Origin: Rhodoferax sp. PAMC 29310
GTDB taxonomy: Bacteria > Pseudomonadota > Gammaproteobacteria > Burkholderiales > Burkholderiaceae_C
Direction of reading: 5' to 3'
NCBI RefSeq assembly: GCF_017948265.1
Contig: NZ_CP072852.1
Coordinates: 248,001-312,000, forward strand
Length of the DNA stretch: 64,000 bases
The translations under genes were made by a program, and so were the position numbers. The first letter of the stretch is position 1; every line of letters begins with the position of its first letter. Of this stretch, positions 35,517 through 45,498 are shown piece by piece. The notes under the pieces are model-generated. The model was given only the letters and a program-made list of their open reading frames with translations. It was not told where the DNA came from and made no database searches.

Positions 35517-36724
35517 TTGCCCAGGGCCCGAAGGTTGTAAATCGGGAACACGATTGACGACATGATGTTCAGGAACTTTTGCAGCTCTGCCGCTGGAGCG
35601 TTTGATACGTAGAGCACATCCTTGTTGCGGATCGGAAAACCTTGCGCCACAAAAAACATCGCAGGGTCTTTCAAGTCAACCCGGTACACCACGGGTATTC
35701 GGCCCTCCGGTGTCGCCAGTAACGGTTTACCCAAAGCATCCACGTTGCTCAACAAAGCTGCTGGGTCTTCAAAGCGGAAAATGAACAAGCCTTGTGCATC
35801 TGCGCGTTGCTCCTGCAAGCCCCCGGCACGGGCCAAAGCCTGCGCCAAGGTGATTCCCTGTGCCTCAAAATTCAATTCTTCGTTTTTTCCTGTTGCCCCA
35901 AGCACGGTAAAGCTCAATGGCTGGCTCAATGCCGTGATGACATCGCCGGCCTGCAAGGGAATGTTTTGCCGGGGGTCCTGAATAATGCTGTCCAGTGGCA
36001 AAGACTGCACCTGGTTGCCGCGTGTGATCTGTAAAGTCGTCTTGCCCACCGGTTGGCGCACACCGCCTGCAGCCGCCAAGGCATCCAGCAAACGCTCGCC
36101 TTTGGCAGTCAAAGGCATGCGCAGACTCGCCGCCACCTCACCCACCACGGTCACGTTCGAGCTGGCGTTGCGTATTATTCGCACCAGCACCTGCGGCTGG
36201 TTGGCCTTGGCCTTGAGGGCTTGGGTAATAGCGGCTTCTATTTCCTGTGGCGATCGGTCGGCGGCTTTGACGGGGCCCACAAATGGCACATTGATGCTGC
36301 CAGCCCTGTTGACCATTTGCTCGGGCAAGGTGGTCATGCGTGCCCCTGAGGCACCTGACCGGGGATCCACCACGGCTGAACCAAACAAGTTGGCAGGCGG
36401 CGCCTCCCAAATTGAAACCTCGATCACATCACCGGGACCGACTTTGCCCGTGACCCCTGACCCGCTGAGGGTCTCCGAGAACAAGGAGCGCTTCTGGCTG
36501 GCTAACACCTTTCGCGCAACAGCGTTGCTCATGTCGACCACCTGAATTCCGGCCACAGTGGCAGACTGCGTCGATGCACTGATCTCTTTGGCGTTGGGGC
36601 CGGCAGAAGGAAGCCATGAGGGATAGGTACCGCAGCCCGACAGCGCAAGGTAGCTTAAGCCAATGAAACAGCCGCAAAGTCGCCGCCTGAGTCGATGTGG
36701 CGCGTTAGTTATCGTTATGTACAT
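35513..36724 (-). CDS. Polysaccharide export outer-membrane lipoprotein (Wza/KpsD/BexD type)
   Basis: This 403-residue lipoprotein has a signal peptide with lipobox LALSGCGTYP, a Poly_export domain (GPGDVIEVSIWEAPPANLFG ... VPFVGPVKAADRSPQEIEAA) and two SLBB-type domains (NVTVVGEVAASLRMPLTAKG; FTVLGATGKNEELNFEAQG). It forms the outer-membrane channel through which capsule leaves the cell. It is the first gene of a minus-strand operon with GT4, kpsS, the SDR and the sulfatase-fold gene. The 95-base gap to the divergent FkbM gene must hold promoters for both directions; AT-rich stretches are there but no clean promoter was assigned. Confidence 0.92.
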   Translation of the reverse strand: MYITITNAPHRLRRRLCGCFIGLSYLALSGCGTYPSWLPSAGPNAKEISASTQSATVAGIQVVDMSNAVARKVLASQKRSLFSETLSGSGVTGKVGPGDVIEVSIWEAPPANLFGSAVVDPRSGASGARMTTLPEQMVNRAGSINVPFVGPVKAADRSPQEIEAAITQALKAKANQPQVLVRIIRNASSNVTVVGEVAASLRMPLTAKGERLLDALAAAGGVRQPVGKTTLQITRGNQVQSLPLDSIIQDPRQNIPLQAGDVITALSQPLSFTVLGATGKNEELNFEAQGITLAQALARAGGLQEQRADAQGLFIFRFEDPAALLSNVDALGKPLLATPEGRIPVVYRVDLKDPAMFFVAQGFPIRNKDVLYVSNAPAAELQKFLNIMSSIVFPIYNLRALGN

Positions 36725-36819
36725 AAATTGATCGAACGGTCCCTGAGTTATATTTCAATTGTATTGGCGGCCCATAATAATGGCCGATTTCTTCAAGCTC
36801 CAATCTCGTATAAATCACT

Positions 36820-37752
36820 ATGTTCAAACGTCTTTTTGGCCAGTCAAGGAAGCAAAACCTGCGCACTTACATGGAAGAGAAAGTTGGTGATTACCAATTC
36901 ACCATGGCTGACCTGGCTGACCCCGCCAACCGCACACTCATTCAGGCCTATTGCACCTCTAAGTGCAAGGTTGTTAATCTGCTCGATGACACCGGCGTGG
37001 CCATCGTACTCGGCAAGTACATGACGTGGGTTGACCTGCGAGACAAGGCGCTAAGCCCGCATTTGATGTTGCAAGGCTACTGGGAAATGTGGATCACCTC
37101 GGCGCTCGCCCGCTTGACCAAGCCAGGAATGCTGGCCATCGATATTGGCGCCAATCTAGGCTACTACACCTTATTGATGGCCGATGCCGTGGGGCCTTCT
37201 GGTAGCGTCATTTCATTTGAGCCCAATCCGCGTCTGGCCAATATGGCGCGCACCTCGGTGGGCATCAACGATTTCGGCAGCCGTGTCACCGTTAGAGAAG
37301 AGGCGGTGGGTCAAATATCTGGTGGGCAAATGACTTTGGCCATACCCCGTGCGAATCCTCAGAACGCCTTGATCATGCAGTCCGAGGTACAAAAGCAAGG
37401 GTTTAAAAATGTGCATGGCGACCACGCACAGTTTGTGCAGGTCAAATCCATCACCTTGGACAGTCTCAATTTAACCAATGTAGGCATGGTAAAAATCGAT
37501 GCTGAAGGCGCTGAGTACAACATTTGGTGCGGCATGCAAAGCACCATTGATAGCAACCCCAGCGTTCAGATTTGCATGGAATTCAATGCGAGCAGAGACT
37601 ATCCGTGGGAAGCGTTCTTCCTGGAAATGCAAGGCAAGTTCAAACAGATTTCACATGTTGATTTTGATGGCCGCATCAAACCATTGACACTTGAGATGGT
37701 CAAGACCGAGCGTCCCAATGGAGACTGGATGATCTACCTGGCGCGAGGATAG
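36820..37752 (+). CDS. FkbM-family SAM-dependent methyltransferase
   Basis: This 310-residue protein has an FkbM domain: SAM motif I AIDIGANLGYYTLLMADAVG followed by VISFEPNPRLANMA, a middle VQVKSITLDSLNLTNVGMVK with KIDAEGAEYNIWCGM, and PSVQICMEFN. FkbM enzymes O-methylate sugars or other hydroxyls. The SLTLD and KIDAEGAE signatures are intact. It is followed four bases later by a GT4 gene on the same strand, so it likely modifies the glycan made by that enzyme. Confidence 0.92.
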   Translation: MFKRLFGQSRKQNLRTYMEEKVGDYQFTMADLADPANRTLIQAYCTSKCKVVNLLDDTGVAIVLGKYMTWVDLRDKALSPHLMLQGYWEMWITSALARLTKPGMLAIDIGANLGYYTLLMADAVGPSGSVISFEPNPRLANMARTSVGINDFGSRVTVREEAVGQISGGQMTLAIPRANPQNALIMQSEVQKQGFKNVHGDHAQFVQVKSITLDSLNLTNVGMVKIDAEGAEYNIWCGMQSTIDSNPSVQICMEFNASRDYPWEAFFLEMQGKFKQISHVDFDGRIKPLTLEMVKTERPNGDWMIYLARG

Positions 37753-37756
37753 TTCG

Positions 37757-39079
37757 ATGAAAGTCATGATTGATGGGTTCAACCTTGGTTTGGACAAAGG
37801 TACCGGTGTTGCAACCTACGGCAGAAACCTAAGTCGTACCGTAAAAGCAATGGGGCATGAAGTCGGAGTTCTGTATGGGCGAGGCAAGCCAGTCAAGTTC
37901 AAAGACCCCCTGCTCAATGAAATAGCCTTTTTTGACGCCGCAGGGGGGACTAAAAGGCGCCTGTTTGAACCCACCAGGCTTGTATTGGATGCCGCCCTGG
38001 GTGCTTTTGGATTTCCAGTTGATGCCGTTCCACCCACAAATGCGGTGTTGATCGACTCCATGAAAAGCGTTTTTCCCGCATACGATGAGCTTTGGAACAG
38101 CACCCATTTGTACGACCACTGCAATAGAACTTTTAATTTGTTCAATCGCTTAGGTGCTGTTTCTTTGCCGGGGGTTGATATAGCGCATTGGACCTATCCA
38201 CTGCCCGTATATGCCAAAAACGCAGCCAATATCTATACCTTTCATGATCTCGTGCCACTGCGCCTGCCACATACAACATTGGACAACAAACGCAAGTACC
38301 TTAAACTTTGCAAGCGACTAGTTGATACGGCCGATCACATCGTGACAGTGTCTGAAACATCGCGTCGGGACATCATTAATTTATTGAACGCCGATCCTGG
38401 AAAAGTAACCAACACTTACCAGTCGGTGAGCTTTCCGCCGCATGTATTTGCCAAGACGGAAGCTCAAGTTGAAGAGGAGTTAGCTGGAACATTCAATCTT
38501 CAATATAAAAAGTATTTTTTGTTTTTCGGAGCCATTGAACCCAAAAAAAATATTAATCGCATTTTAGAGGCATATTTGGGAAGTGGGATCAACACCCCTC
38601 TTGTCATCGTGGGTGCGCCAGGCTGGAAAAACGATGAGGAACTTCGCCTGCTGACTGCACTTAATGGCCTACCAAAATCTGCCCAAAATAAAAAAGATCG
38701 CATCATTCGGCTGGAATATTTGCCTTTTTCCTTGCTCATCAGCGTGATAAGGGGCGCAAAAGCAACATTTTTCCCTTCGCTTTACGAAGGCTTTGGCTTG
38801 CCGGTACTTGAATCCATGGCCCTGGGCACTGCCGTACTCACGTCCAACACCAGCAGCCTGCCAGAAGTGGCCGGTGACGCAGCTTGCCTGATCGACCCTT
38901 ACGACACCCAGGCCATGGCCGAGGCCATGCGCGCACTGGATGCGAACGACGCATGGCGCTCAGGCCTTGAAGCCAAAGGCCGCGAACAAGCCAAGTTGTT
39001 CAGTGAAGATGCCTACGCCCAAAGATTGCAGACGCTCTACCAGTCTGTCGTTGAGAAAAAACGCAAACTAGCCCGCTGA
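37757..39079 (+). CDS. Glycosyltransferase family 4
   Basis: This 440-residue GT-B enzyme has N-terminal DGFNLGLDKGTGVATYGRNL and IYTFHDLVPLRLPHTT, then a donor domain with FLFFGAIEPKKNINRILEAY, IVGAPGWKND and FPSLYEGFGLPVLESMALGT, a mannosyltransferase/rhamnosyltransferase-like signature. The sugar is not predictable. The start lies four bases after the FkbM stop. It ends 10 bases from the convergent GT4 gene. Confidence 0.92.
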   Translation: MKVMIDGFNLGLDKGTGVATYGRNLSRTVKAMGHEVGVLYGRGKPVKFKDPLLNEIAFFDAAGGTKRRLFEPTRLVLDAALGAFGFPVDAVPPTNAVLIDSMKSVFPAYDELWNSTHLYDHCNRTFNLFNRLGAVSLPGVDIAHWTYPLPVYAKNAANIYTFHDLVPLRLPHTTLDNKRKYLKLCKRLVDTADHIVTVSETSRRDIINLLNADPGKVTNTYQSVSFPPHVFAKTEAQVEEELAGTFNLQYKKYFLFFGAIEPKKNINRILEAYLGSGINTPLVIVGAPGWKNDEELRLLTALNGLPKSAQNKKDRIIRLEYLPFSLLISVIRGAKATFFPSLYEGFGLPVLESMALGTAVLTSNTSSLPEVAGDAACLIDPYDTQAMAEAMRALDANDAWRSGLEAKGREQAKLFSEDAYAQRLQTLYQSVVEKKRKLAR

Positions 39080-39089
39080 CAAACAGCGT

Positions 39090-40670
39090 TCAACGCTCCT
39101 CAGGCTGGGTGGCGGCAATCCGGTGGACTTCTATCAAAGTCAATGTCACCACGTTACACGCCTCCACCCAAACCCGCACCTCAACATCGGCACAGTCGGA
39201 CTCTGCATCAAACACAAGGGTCCGTTCACAGTAGTCACCAAGGCAGTCGCTGTACAAATCACCTCTGGCCAAGACCCTATTGCCCCGACCTGCTGCGACC
39301 TCAATGTTCGGATTCGGGCCCGGTTTGCCTGCAAAGCTGCCTTTGATCCGAACCTCGTACCGCCCAGGGGCGAGATAGAGGTACGGCCCATAAACCAAAT
39401 GGCCTGCCTGCCCGGTGCTGTGCATATGACGCCCTGAGCGCCGCCCGAACTTGCTCAAAAACCGAGGGTCGCTGCCGTGCATACGGATAACACCGTCAGG
39501 CGTCCAATCTTTGTACCACTGTCCGCCCAACAACACGTCCAGCAATTGCGCGGTACTTTGCTGCCAGGTTTGCCTTGGCATGTGGGTGGATTGAGGTGCC
39601 TGGCCCCAGGCGTTCAACCTCAGCCAGTTCTCAACCGCATAAGCCAGCGCAGAAGGGGCCAACCCCGAGAAATAATAGGCATGATCGCCTGCCACTTCAC
39701 GAAACACAGGCAAATTGCGGGCGATGATGGGCAACTGGTGTCGTGCAGCCTCTATCAGTGGCAGGCCAAACCCCTCTCCCTCCGAGGGTGCCAGCAAGCA
39801 GGTTGATGCCGCATAAATCTGGTCCAGGTATTCATCGCTCACATTTTCTGGCCAATGCAGGTGCCGGCCCTGCTCAGGGTGAGTTTTCAGGCGCGTTACA
39901 AAAGCCTCCATGTGCCAGCCATGCCGCCCAACTACGACCAGATTGACCTTGACGCCACTATTCCAGAGCTGCTCAAACGCCGCCAACGTTTGCATATGGC
40001 CTTTGCGTGGCTCAATGGTGCCTACCATTAAGAAGTTGGGGCATTTGGACAGCGCAGCCACCATCCGAAGCGCGTCTTCTGGCAATCCTTTGGTGGGCAC
40101 CGAACCGGCCAAATCAGCCCCTAAATGGAACCAGCCCAACTTGAGCGGCCGCAGACGCTTGGGGCCTTCAAGGTTGAGCCACTGAGCCACCTCATCAGCC
40201 ACTGAGCGAGACACGCATACCACGCCGTCAGCACGCGCCAGCCGCCCCAACCAGCGCGTGTGATTCTCCTCAGTGCCTCCGGGAAAATACTGCGGCATCC
40301 AGATCGGCAACAAATCATGCACGCCAAAAAACACCTTGACACCCAGGCTGCGCAAATCAGCGTAGTAGTCAGACTGCATCATCACCACCTCGGGCTGCAG
40401 CTCAAGCCGCAGAAAAATATCGCCAGCGTGCGGATCAATAGGTGCGTCAATAGCTGAATTGCCCTCACCAACCGTCAAACCCAAAAATGCCTGGGTAAAT
40501 CGCCGCGCGTAATAGTAGCCCTCCTCATTGCGGTGAGCAACTACCGGCTCAACCGTGAAGCCTTCAGGCGGATTGGCCAAGAGTTGCGCCAATATACTGC
40601 GCACTACCCGCTGGATACCGGTTTGATGATCTAGCTGGGCTAATTCAGAGACGTCGTAAAAAAATTGCAT
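39090..40670 (-). CDS. Glycosyltransferase family 4 with C-terminal beta-sandwich domain
   Basis: This 526-residue protein begins MQFFYDVSELAQLDHQTGIQ and has a GT-B core with NFLMVGTIEPRKGHMQTLAA, VVGRHGWHME and LLAPSEGEGFGLPLIEAARH. From about residue 395 an extra domain of about 130 residues (YGPYLYLAPGRYEVRIKG ... VEVRVWVEACNVVTL) is beta-rich and ends in a strand-like segment, probably carbohydrate binding. Similar beta-rich tails occur on the 689- and 515-residue proteins of the same locus. It lies 141 bases downstream of the GT2 gene. Confidence 0.9.
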   Translation of the reverse strand: MQFFYDVSELAQLDHQTGIQRVVRSILAQLLANPPEGFTVEPVVAHRNEEGYYYARRFTQAFLGLTVGEGNSAIDAPIDPHAGDIFLRLELQPEVVMMQSDYYADLRSLGVKVFFGVHDLLPIWMPQYFPGGTEENHTRWLGRLARADGVVCVSRSVADEVAQWLNLEGPKRLRPLKLGWFHLGADLAGSVPTKGLPEDALRMVAALSKCPNFLMVGTIEPRKGHMQTLAAFEQLWNSGVKVNLVVVGRHGWHMEAFVTRLKTHPEQGRHLHWPENVSDEYLDQIYAASTCLLAPSEGEGFGLPLIEAARHQLPIIARNLPVFREVAGDHAYYFSGLAPSALAYAVENWLRLNAWGQAPQSTHMPRQTWQQSTAQLLDVLLGGQWYKDWTPDGVIRMHGSDPRFLSKFGRRSGRHMHSTGQAGHLVYGPYLYLAPGRYEVRIKGSFAGKPGPNPNIEVAAGRGNRVLARGDLYSDCLGDYCERTLVFDAESDCADVEVRVWVEACNVVTLTLIEVHRIAATQPEER

Positions 40671-40780
40671 GACAAAAATGTGACTGAAGGGCGCTGCAGC
40701 ACCGCCAGGTAATAAAAAGCGGACTGTTCAGGTTCATCAGGGCCCAAGCAACGTGAACCAAATTGCACAAAGAGCGCCAT
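40640..40780 (-). CDS. Possible small ORF between GT2 and GT4 genes
   Basis: A 46-codon frame (MALFVQFGSRCLGPDEPEQS...) starts at ATG 40780 and overlaps the GT4 start in another frame. An open but start-less extension (DALKPFLFESY) reaches the GT2 stop. The amino acid composition is protein-like, but no ribosome site or family is recognised; it may be a remnant. Confidence 0.2.
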   Translation of the reverse strand: MALFVQFGSRCLGPDEPEQSAFYYLAVLQRPSVTFLSCNFFTTSLN

Positions 40781-40811
40781 GTACGATTCAAAGAGAAACG
40801 GTTTGAGTGCG

Positions 40812-42095
40812 TCATGCTGGTTGCCTGAGTTCCTCTACCGTCACCACCTGATCATCCAGAAAAAAATGTGACACCAGAATCGGCGCGCTTACCGACACCA
40901 CAAACCGGTTGGTCACACCAGGCAAACACACCGGGGCAATGATGCCTGCATTAATAGGCTCATCGGGCGCCAACACAAACGCTTTTACCTGAATACCGTT
41001 TGCAACCAGGGTGATTGCAACGCCAGGCGAGCCCGGTTCACCCAGCGCTTGGCCGCAGACATAAAAGTTGCGTGCACCGCGCACCCTGGTTACCTGCAGT
41101 TCAGCCGTGCTGTCCAGCACATACCCACCATGTGCCGCGCTGTAACGTAGCCCCTGCATCTGGCAATGCGCAGCAACATTGATGTTGACGTCCTTCCGGT
41201 CAAGTGTGCGCGCCCAGTAACACTCCTCTTGCTGCAGCATGCTGTCGGCCACAACACGCGCTAACACATGCGGGGTGGCAAGAATGGCAGCGGTAAATTG
41301 CCCATCGATGGGCGCTTGCATACCCTGCTGCAGGTGGCGCAGCCACACAATGGCCAGCTCGGCCTTGAACTCTTTGCGCCACTTGGTGAATAGAAGTCGG
41401 CTATTGATCTCATGCTGATGGCCAGCTTTTTCACGACTCAGGCTCACATGGTGTTGCACCACACTGCCATAAGCCATGTAAACGTGTAAACCCCTGGCTT
41501 TTACCTTCAGGCACAGGTCGATGTCTTCACCACCATTGACAAAAGCCTCGTCAAAACCGCCCGCCGCATCAAATACGTCGCGCCTGATCAGGCAACACGC
41601 CCCGGTAACGGCAAACACGCGCGCATGCTCAACGTGTCCAGCGGGCAGCTCCCGCATATGCACCAATTTGCCTGATGCAGCTACCTGCACCCCCGCATGG
41701 TCAAGCGCACCATCGGCCACGCGCGTTTGCACATTGCCCACCACACCCGCACCACACTGCGGGTTTTGTAACACCGCCAACATGTGCTCCAGCCAGCCGG
41801 GGCTAAAAATCAAATCGTTATTGACCAGCGCCAACACTTCGCCAGTAGCAAGCGCAACACCCGCATGATTGGCTCGGGCAAAACCCATATTGACTGCGTT
41901 CAACACCACCTGCAAATGTGGGTTGCCAAGCGTGTGCAGCCACTCGCGGGTGCCGTCGGTAGAGGCGTCGTCTACCAAAATAATCTCGTGCGCCAAACCC
42001 GGCGGCAGGCTGGCCTGCAAAGAAGTCAGCATGACTTTGGTCTGCGCAACATGGTTGAACAGCGGCACGATAAAAGAAACTTTTGGAGCCATCAT
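40812..42095 (-). CDS. Glycosyltransferase family 2 with C-terminal extension
   Basis: This 427-residue protein has a GT-A core: VSFIVPLFNHVAQTKVMLTS, the DD motif EIILVDDASTDGT, LALVNNDLIFSPGWLEHM, and GGFDEAFVNGGEDIDLCLKV. The last about 130 residues are beta-rich (YVCGQALGEPGSPGVAITLV) and unassigned. ATG 42095 overlaps the cysQ stop (ATGA). It is the last clear gene of the long minus-strand operon that starts beyond the window's right edge. Confidence 0.92.
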   Translation of the reverse strand: MMAPKVSFIVPLFNHVAQTKVMLTSLQASLPPGLAHEIILVDDASTDGTREWLHTLGNPHLQVVLNAVNMGFARANHAGVALATGEVLALVNNDLIFSPGWLEHMLAVLQNPQCGAGVVGNVQTRVADGALDHAGVQVAASGKLVHMRELPAGHVEHARVFAVTGACCLIRRDVFDAAGGFDEAFVNGGEDIDLCLKVKARGLHVYMAYGSVVQHHVSLSREKAGHQHEINSRLLFTKWRKEFKAELAIVWLRHLQQGMQAPIDGQFTAAILATPHVLARVVADSMLQQEECYWARTLDRKDVNINVAAHCQMQGLRYSAAHGGYVLDSTAELQVTRVRGARNFYVCGQALGEPGSPGVAITLVANGIQVKAFVLAPDEPINAGIIAPVCLPGVTNRFVVSVSAPILVSHFFLDDQVVTVEELRQPA

Positions 42096-42883
42096 TGCTT
42101 GGCGCAGTGAAACGTGGCTTTGTCGCCTACGGCCACAAACTCCGGGTTCAGCAGCGAGCGCTGCAAACCGTATTGCAACGGACTGCCAGCCAAGTCAATC
42201 ACAGCGCCGCCTGCTTCGGCCAACACGCATTGCGCAGCCGCGGTGTCCCACTGGCTGGTTGGGCCAAAGCGGGGATAAATATCTGCCTGTCCCTGTGCAA
42301 TCCGACAAAATTTGAGTGAACTACCGGCTGCCACAAAGCTGTGCTGGCAGCTTAACGTCACCAGCCATGCGGCCAGCTTGTCGCCGCCATGGGACCGGCT
42401 ACCGATGACCCGCAGCGGCGCAGCGGGCAACCACGGCTCAACTTGCAGTGCTTTTGGCGCGCCACCAGCTGTTTGTGTCCAAGCGCCAAGCCCAAGGGCC
42501 GCGTAAAACAACTGCCCCAAAGCCGGGGCACATACCACGCCAGCTACTGGAACACCCTGCTGCACCAGCGCAATGTTGACGGTGAATTCGCCATTGCGTT
42601 TTAAAAACTCTTTGGTGCCATCGAGCGGGTCCACTAAAAAAAACGCATCTGCCGTTTCACCACCCGCGCTGCGTGACTCTTCAGACAAGATGAACATGCC
42701 CGGAAAAGCCGCCTCCAGCCCCTGCCGGATCGTCGCATCAGCCCGCAGGTCTGCCTCGGTGAGCGGGCTGGCGTCTTCCTTTTGCCAGACGGCACCACCC
42801 TGGTCATACACGGCCATGATTTCCTGGCCAGCGGCGTGCGCAATGTTGCACAAGGTTTGCAGCTGCTCTTGATTGAATTTCAT
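42092..42883 (-). CDS. cysQ: 3'(2'),5'-bisphosphate nucleotidase
   Basis: With start ATG 42883 (MKFNQEQLQTLCNIAHAAGQ) this is a 263-residue inositol-monophosphatase-fold enzyme. Metal-binding motifs are clear: ILSEESR (Glu), DPLDGTKEF, and the C-terminal WDTAAAQCVLAEAGGAV. CysQ removes adenosine 3',5'-bisphosphate (PAP), the by-product and inhibitor of sulfotransferases. Its location with cysD, cysNC and sulfotransferase genes argues for this role rather than inositol phosphate metabolism. A TTG start at 42898 would overlap the TauE gene and is less likely. Confidence 0.93.
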   Translation of the reverse strand: MKFNQEQLQTLCNIAHAAGQEIMAVYDQGGAVWQKEDASPLTEADLRADATIRQGLEAAFPGMFILSEESRSAGGETADAFFLVDPLDGTKEFLKRNGEFTVNIALVQQGVPVAGVVCAPALGQLFYAALGLGAWTQTAGGAPKALQVEPWLPAAPLRVIGSRSHGGDKLAAWLVTLSCQHSFVAAGSSLKFCRIAQGQADIYPRFGPTSQWDTAAAQCVLAEAGGAVIDLAGSPLQYGLQRSLLNPEFVAVGDKATFHCAKQ

Positions 42884-42885
42884 CG

Positions 42886-43671
42886 TTAAATTGTCCAAGC
42901 CAATTTGGCACCCACCGCCAGCAGCACCACTGCCAATGCCATACGCAGCACCGTGTGGGGCAAGCGGGCCGACAGCATGGCACCTGCAATGACTGCGGGC
43001 ACCGAGCCCAGTAGCAAATTACCCAGCAGGCCAAAGTTCACATTGCCCATCAGCAAATGCCCCGCACCGGCAAATAGGGCTAGCGGTATGGCGTGCACGA
43101 TGTCGGTGGCAATGAGCCGTGGTGGCGTCAACCGCAGCGGGTACAAATAGGCTAAAAACACCGCGCCCAGTGCGCCCGCGCCAACTGACGTCAAGGTTAC
43201 CAGCACACCCAGCACCGCACCGGCCAACACCGTTAGGCCAGGCTGCCAAGCTTTGAAATGCTCAGCATCGGTGGTTCGCAGTCGTCGGCCAAAAGCTTGA
43301 AAGGGCTTTTGAAACAAAATACCCACCGCCGTCAGCAGCACCGCTGCCGCAATGGTCGTCTTAAGTAGCGTGACGGCGGTTTGGTCCACTGGGTGAAGCT
43401 TCATCCAAACCAAGGTCAACACTGATGCGCTCAGGCTGCCCAGCCACAGGCGGCGCACCACCTGCCAGTCAATCAGGCCGTGGTTGTGATGCACCCGTGT
43501 CGCAAAAATTTTGGTAGTGGCGGCAAACCACAAGTCGGTACCAACTGCCGTCAGCGGTGCCACCCCAAACATAAGTAGCAACAGCGGGGTCATCAGCGCG
43601 CCACCGCCCACACCCGTCAAACCCACCAGGAATCCGGTTGCGGCACCGGCTACTACCAGCATCCAATCCAT
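42886..43671 (-). CDS. TauE/SafE (TSUP) family permease
   Basis: This 261-residue membrane protein has two related halves, GAATGFLVGLTGVGGGALMT at the N-terminus and ALGAVFLAYLYPLRLTPPRL with DIVHAIPLALFAGAGHLLM in the second, and about seven to eight helices. TSUP proteins move sulfite, sulfonates or sulfate/thiosulfate across the inner membrane; direction and substrate are unknown here. Placed between cysQ and cysNC, it probably handles a sulfur oxyanion for the sulfation pathway. Confidence 0.9.
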   Translation of the reverse strand: MDWMLVVAGAATGFLVGLTGVGGGALMTPLLLLMFGVAPLTAVGTDLWFAATTKIFATRVHHNHGLIDWQVVRRLWLGSLSASVLTLVWMKLHPVDQTAVTLLKTTIAAAVLLTAVGILFQKPFQAFGRRLRTTDAEHFKAWQPGLTVLAGAVLGVLVTLTSVGAGALGAVFLAYLYPLRLTPPRLIATDIVHAIPLALFAGAGHLLMGNVNFGLLGNLLLGSVPAVIAGAMLSARLPHTVLRMALAVVLLAVGAKLAWTI

Positions 43672-43677
43672 GCTGAC

Positions 43678-45498
43678 CTAACCCAAGCTGGCCATCAACT
43701 GGTCAACGCACTGGTCAAGCGACAGTTGGGCCGTCTGCAAATGCACGTCGGCCTGGCTGGGCACTTCATACGGGCTATCAATGCCGGTAAAGTTTTTCAG
43801 CTCACCCCTGCGGGCCTTGGCATACAGCCCCTTCACGTCCCGACGTTCACATTCTTCAATGGGGGTGTCAACAAACACCTCAATAAACTCGCCTTTGGCA
43901 AACAAGCCGCGCGCCATGGCACGCTCAGCCGCAAACGGAGAGATAAAACTCACCAACACGATAAGCCCGGCATCCACCATCAGCCGCGCGACTTCGGCGA
44001 CACGGCGAATGTTTTCTACCCGGTCGGCCTCGGTAAAGCCCAAGTTTCGGTTCAGGCCGTGGCGCACGTTGTCGCCGTCCAGCAGGTAAGTGTGGCGGCC
44101 CTCGGCAAACAGGCGCTTGTCCAGCAGGTTTGCAATGGCGGATTTGCCCGACCCCGACAAGCCGGTAAACCAGATGCAGCGTGGTGTCTGGTGCTTTTGC
44201 TCACCCCGTATGGCTTGATTGAGCTCCAGCGATTGCCAATGAATGTTGCTGGCGCGGCGCAAGGCAAAGTAGATCATGCCGGCACCCACGGTCTCAAACG
44301 TCAGCTTGTCAATCAGAATGAAGCCGCCCAAAGTTTGGTTGACGGCATAGGGCTCAAACACCAGCGGCGCGCTGGTGGACAGGTTGACTACGGCAATTTC
44401 ATTCAGGCCCAGCATTTTGGCGGCCAAGTGCGCACCGCTGTTGACATCCACGCGGTACTTGATGTCGGTGATGGTGGCGGTAACTTCTTTGCACGCGTGC
44501 TTCATCAGGTATTGGCGACCCGGTGCCAAGGCGTGCTCACTCATCCACAGCAGCTTGGCTTCAAACTGGTCTGCCACCTGCGGCGGGGCATCTGCCGCAA
44601 CCAACGCATCGCCCCGGCTCGCATCCACCTCGTCCGCCAGGGTCAGGGTAATCGCGTCCCCCGCCTGGGCAAGCGCCACCTCGTCAAAGCCAACAAGCAC
44701 CGCCTTGATGTGCGTTTGCACACCTGAGGGCAACACCCGCACCGCGTCACCCGGGCGCAGCGTGCCGGCGGCAACTCGGCCACAAAAGCCCCGAAAGTCA
44801 AGATTGGGCCGGTTAACCCACTGCACCGGCATGCGAAACGGCCCTTGCGGTTGGCTGCTGCTGGTATCCACCGTGTTGAGATACTGCAACAGGGTAGGGC
44901 CGCTATGCCACGGCATGCGGGCGCTGGGCTGCAGTACGTTGTCGCCCTCCAGGCCAGACACGGGAATCACCTGCAGGCTGGCAAAGCCAAAATTGCTGGC
45001 AAAGCTGCGGTAATCCGCCACGATGGCGTTAAAAGTGGCCTCATCAAAGGCGACCAAATCCATCTTGTTGACCGCCAGCACCACATGCTTGATGCCCATC
45101 ATGGCCACAATGCGGCTGTGGCGGCGGGTTTGTACCAGCACGCCCTTGCGTGCGTCAATCAAGATCACTGCCAAGCTGGCAGTAGATGCACCGGTGGCCA
45201 TGTTGCGGGTGTACTGCTCGTGGCCAGGGGTGTCGGCCACCACAAAGCGACGCTCGTCGGTGGTGAAAAAGCGGTAGGCCACGTCGATGGTGATGCCTTG
45301 CTCACGCTCGGCTTGCAGACCGTCGACCAGCAGCGCCAGGTCGATCTGGGTGCCCTGCGTGCCGTATTGCGCTGAGTCTTTGACCAGTGCGGCCAACTGG
45401 TCGTCAAAAATGGCCTTGCTCTCAAACAGCAGGCGGCCAATGAGTGTGCTCTTGCCGTCGTCCACACTGCCGCAGGTGATAAAGCGTAAGGTATCCAT
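43678..45498 (-). CDS. cysNC: Bifunctional sulfate adenylyltransferase GTPase subunit/APS kinase
   Basis: This 606-residue fusion makes PAPS. The EF-Tu-like CysN part has the P-loop [15 protein letters not shown] (about 8-22), [12 protein letters not shown] and NKMD-type NKMDLV, and activates ATP sulfurylase by GTP hydrolysis. From about residue 440 the APS kinase domain begins, with [38 protein letters not shown] and SFISPF. Having both activities next to sulfotransferases favours PAPS for sulfation as well as assimilation. The start codon shares one base with the cysD stop (TAATG). Confidence 0.95.
   Translation of the reverse strand: MDTLRFITCGSVDDGKSTLIGRLLFESKAIFDDQLAALVKDSAQYGTQGTQIDLALLVDGLQAEREQGITIDVAYRFFTTDERRFVVADTPGHEQYTRNMATGASTASLAVILIDARKGVLVQTRRHSRIVAMMGIKHVVLAVNKMDLVAFDEATFNAIVADYRSFASNFGFASLQVIPVSGLEGDNVLQPSARMPWHSGPTLLQYLNTVDTSSSQPQGPFRMPVQWVNRPNLDFRGFCGRVAAGTLRPGDAVRVLPSGVQTHIKAVLVGFDEVALAQAGDAITLTLADEVDASRGDALVAADAPPQVADQFEAKLLWMSEHALAPGRQYLMKHACKEVTATITDIKYRVDVNSGAHLAAKMLGLNEIAVVNLSTSAPLVFEPYAVNQTLGGFILIDKLTFETVGAGMIYFALRRASNIHWQSLELNQAIRGEQKHQTPRCIWFTGLSGSGKSAIANLLDKRLFAEGRHTYLLDGDNVRHGLNRNLGFTEADRVENIRRVAEVARLMVDAGLIVLVSFISPFAAERAMARGLFAKGEFIEVFVDTPIEECERRDVKGLYAKARRGELKNFTGIDSPYEVPSQADVHLQTAQLSLDQCVDQLMASLG

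Noticed and set aside
41869..43034. Possible frameshift between cysQ and TauE/SafE genes
   Set aside because: Both proteins are complete with family-typical ends; the apparent overlap comes from an unlikely TTG start at 42898.
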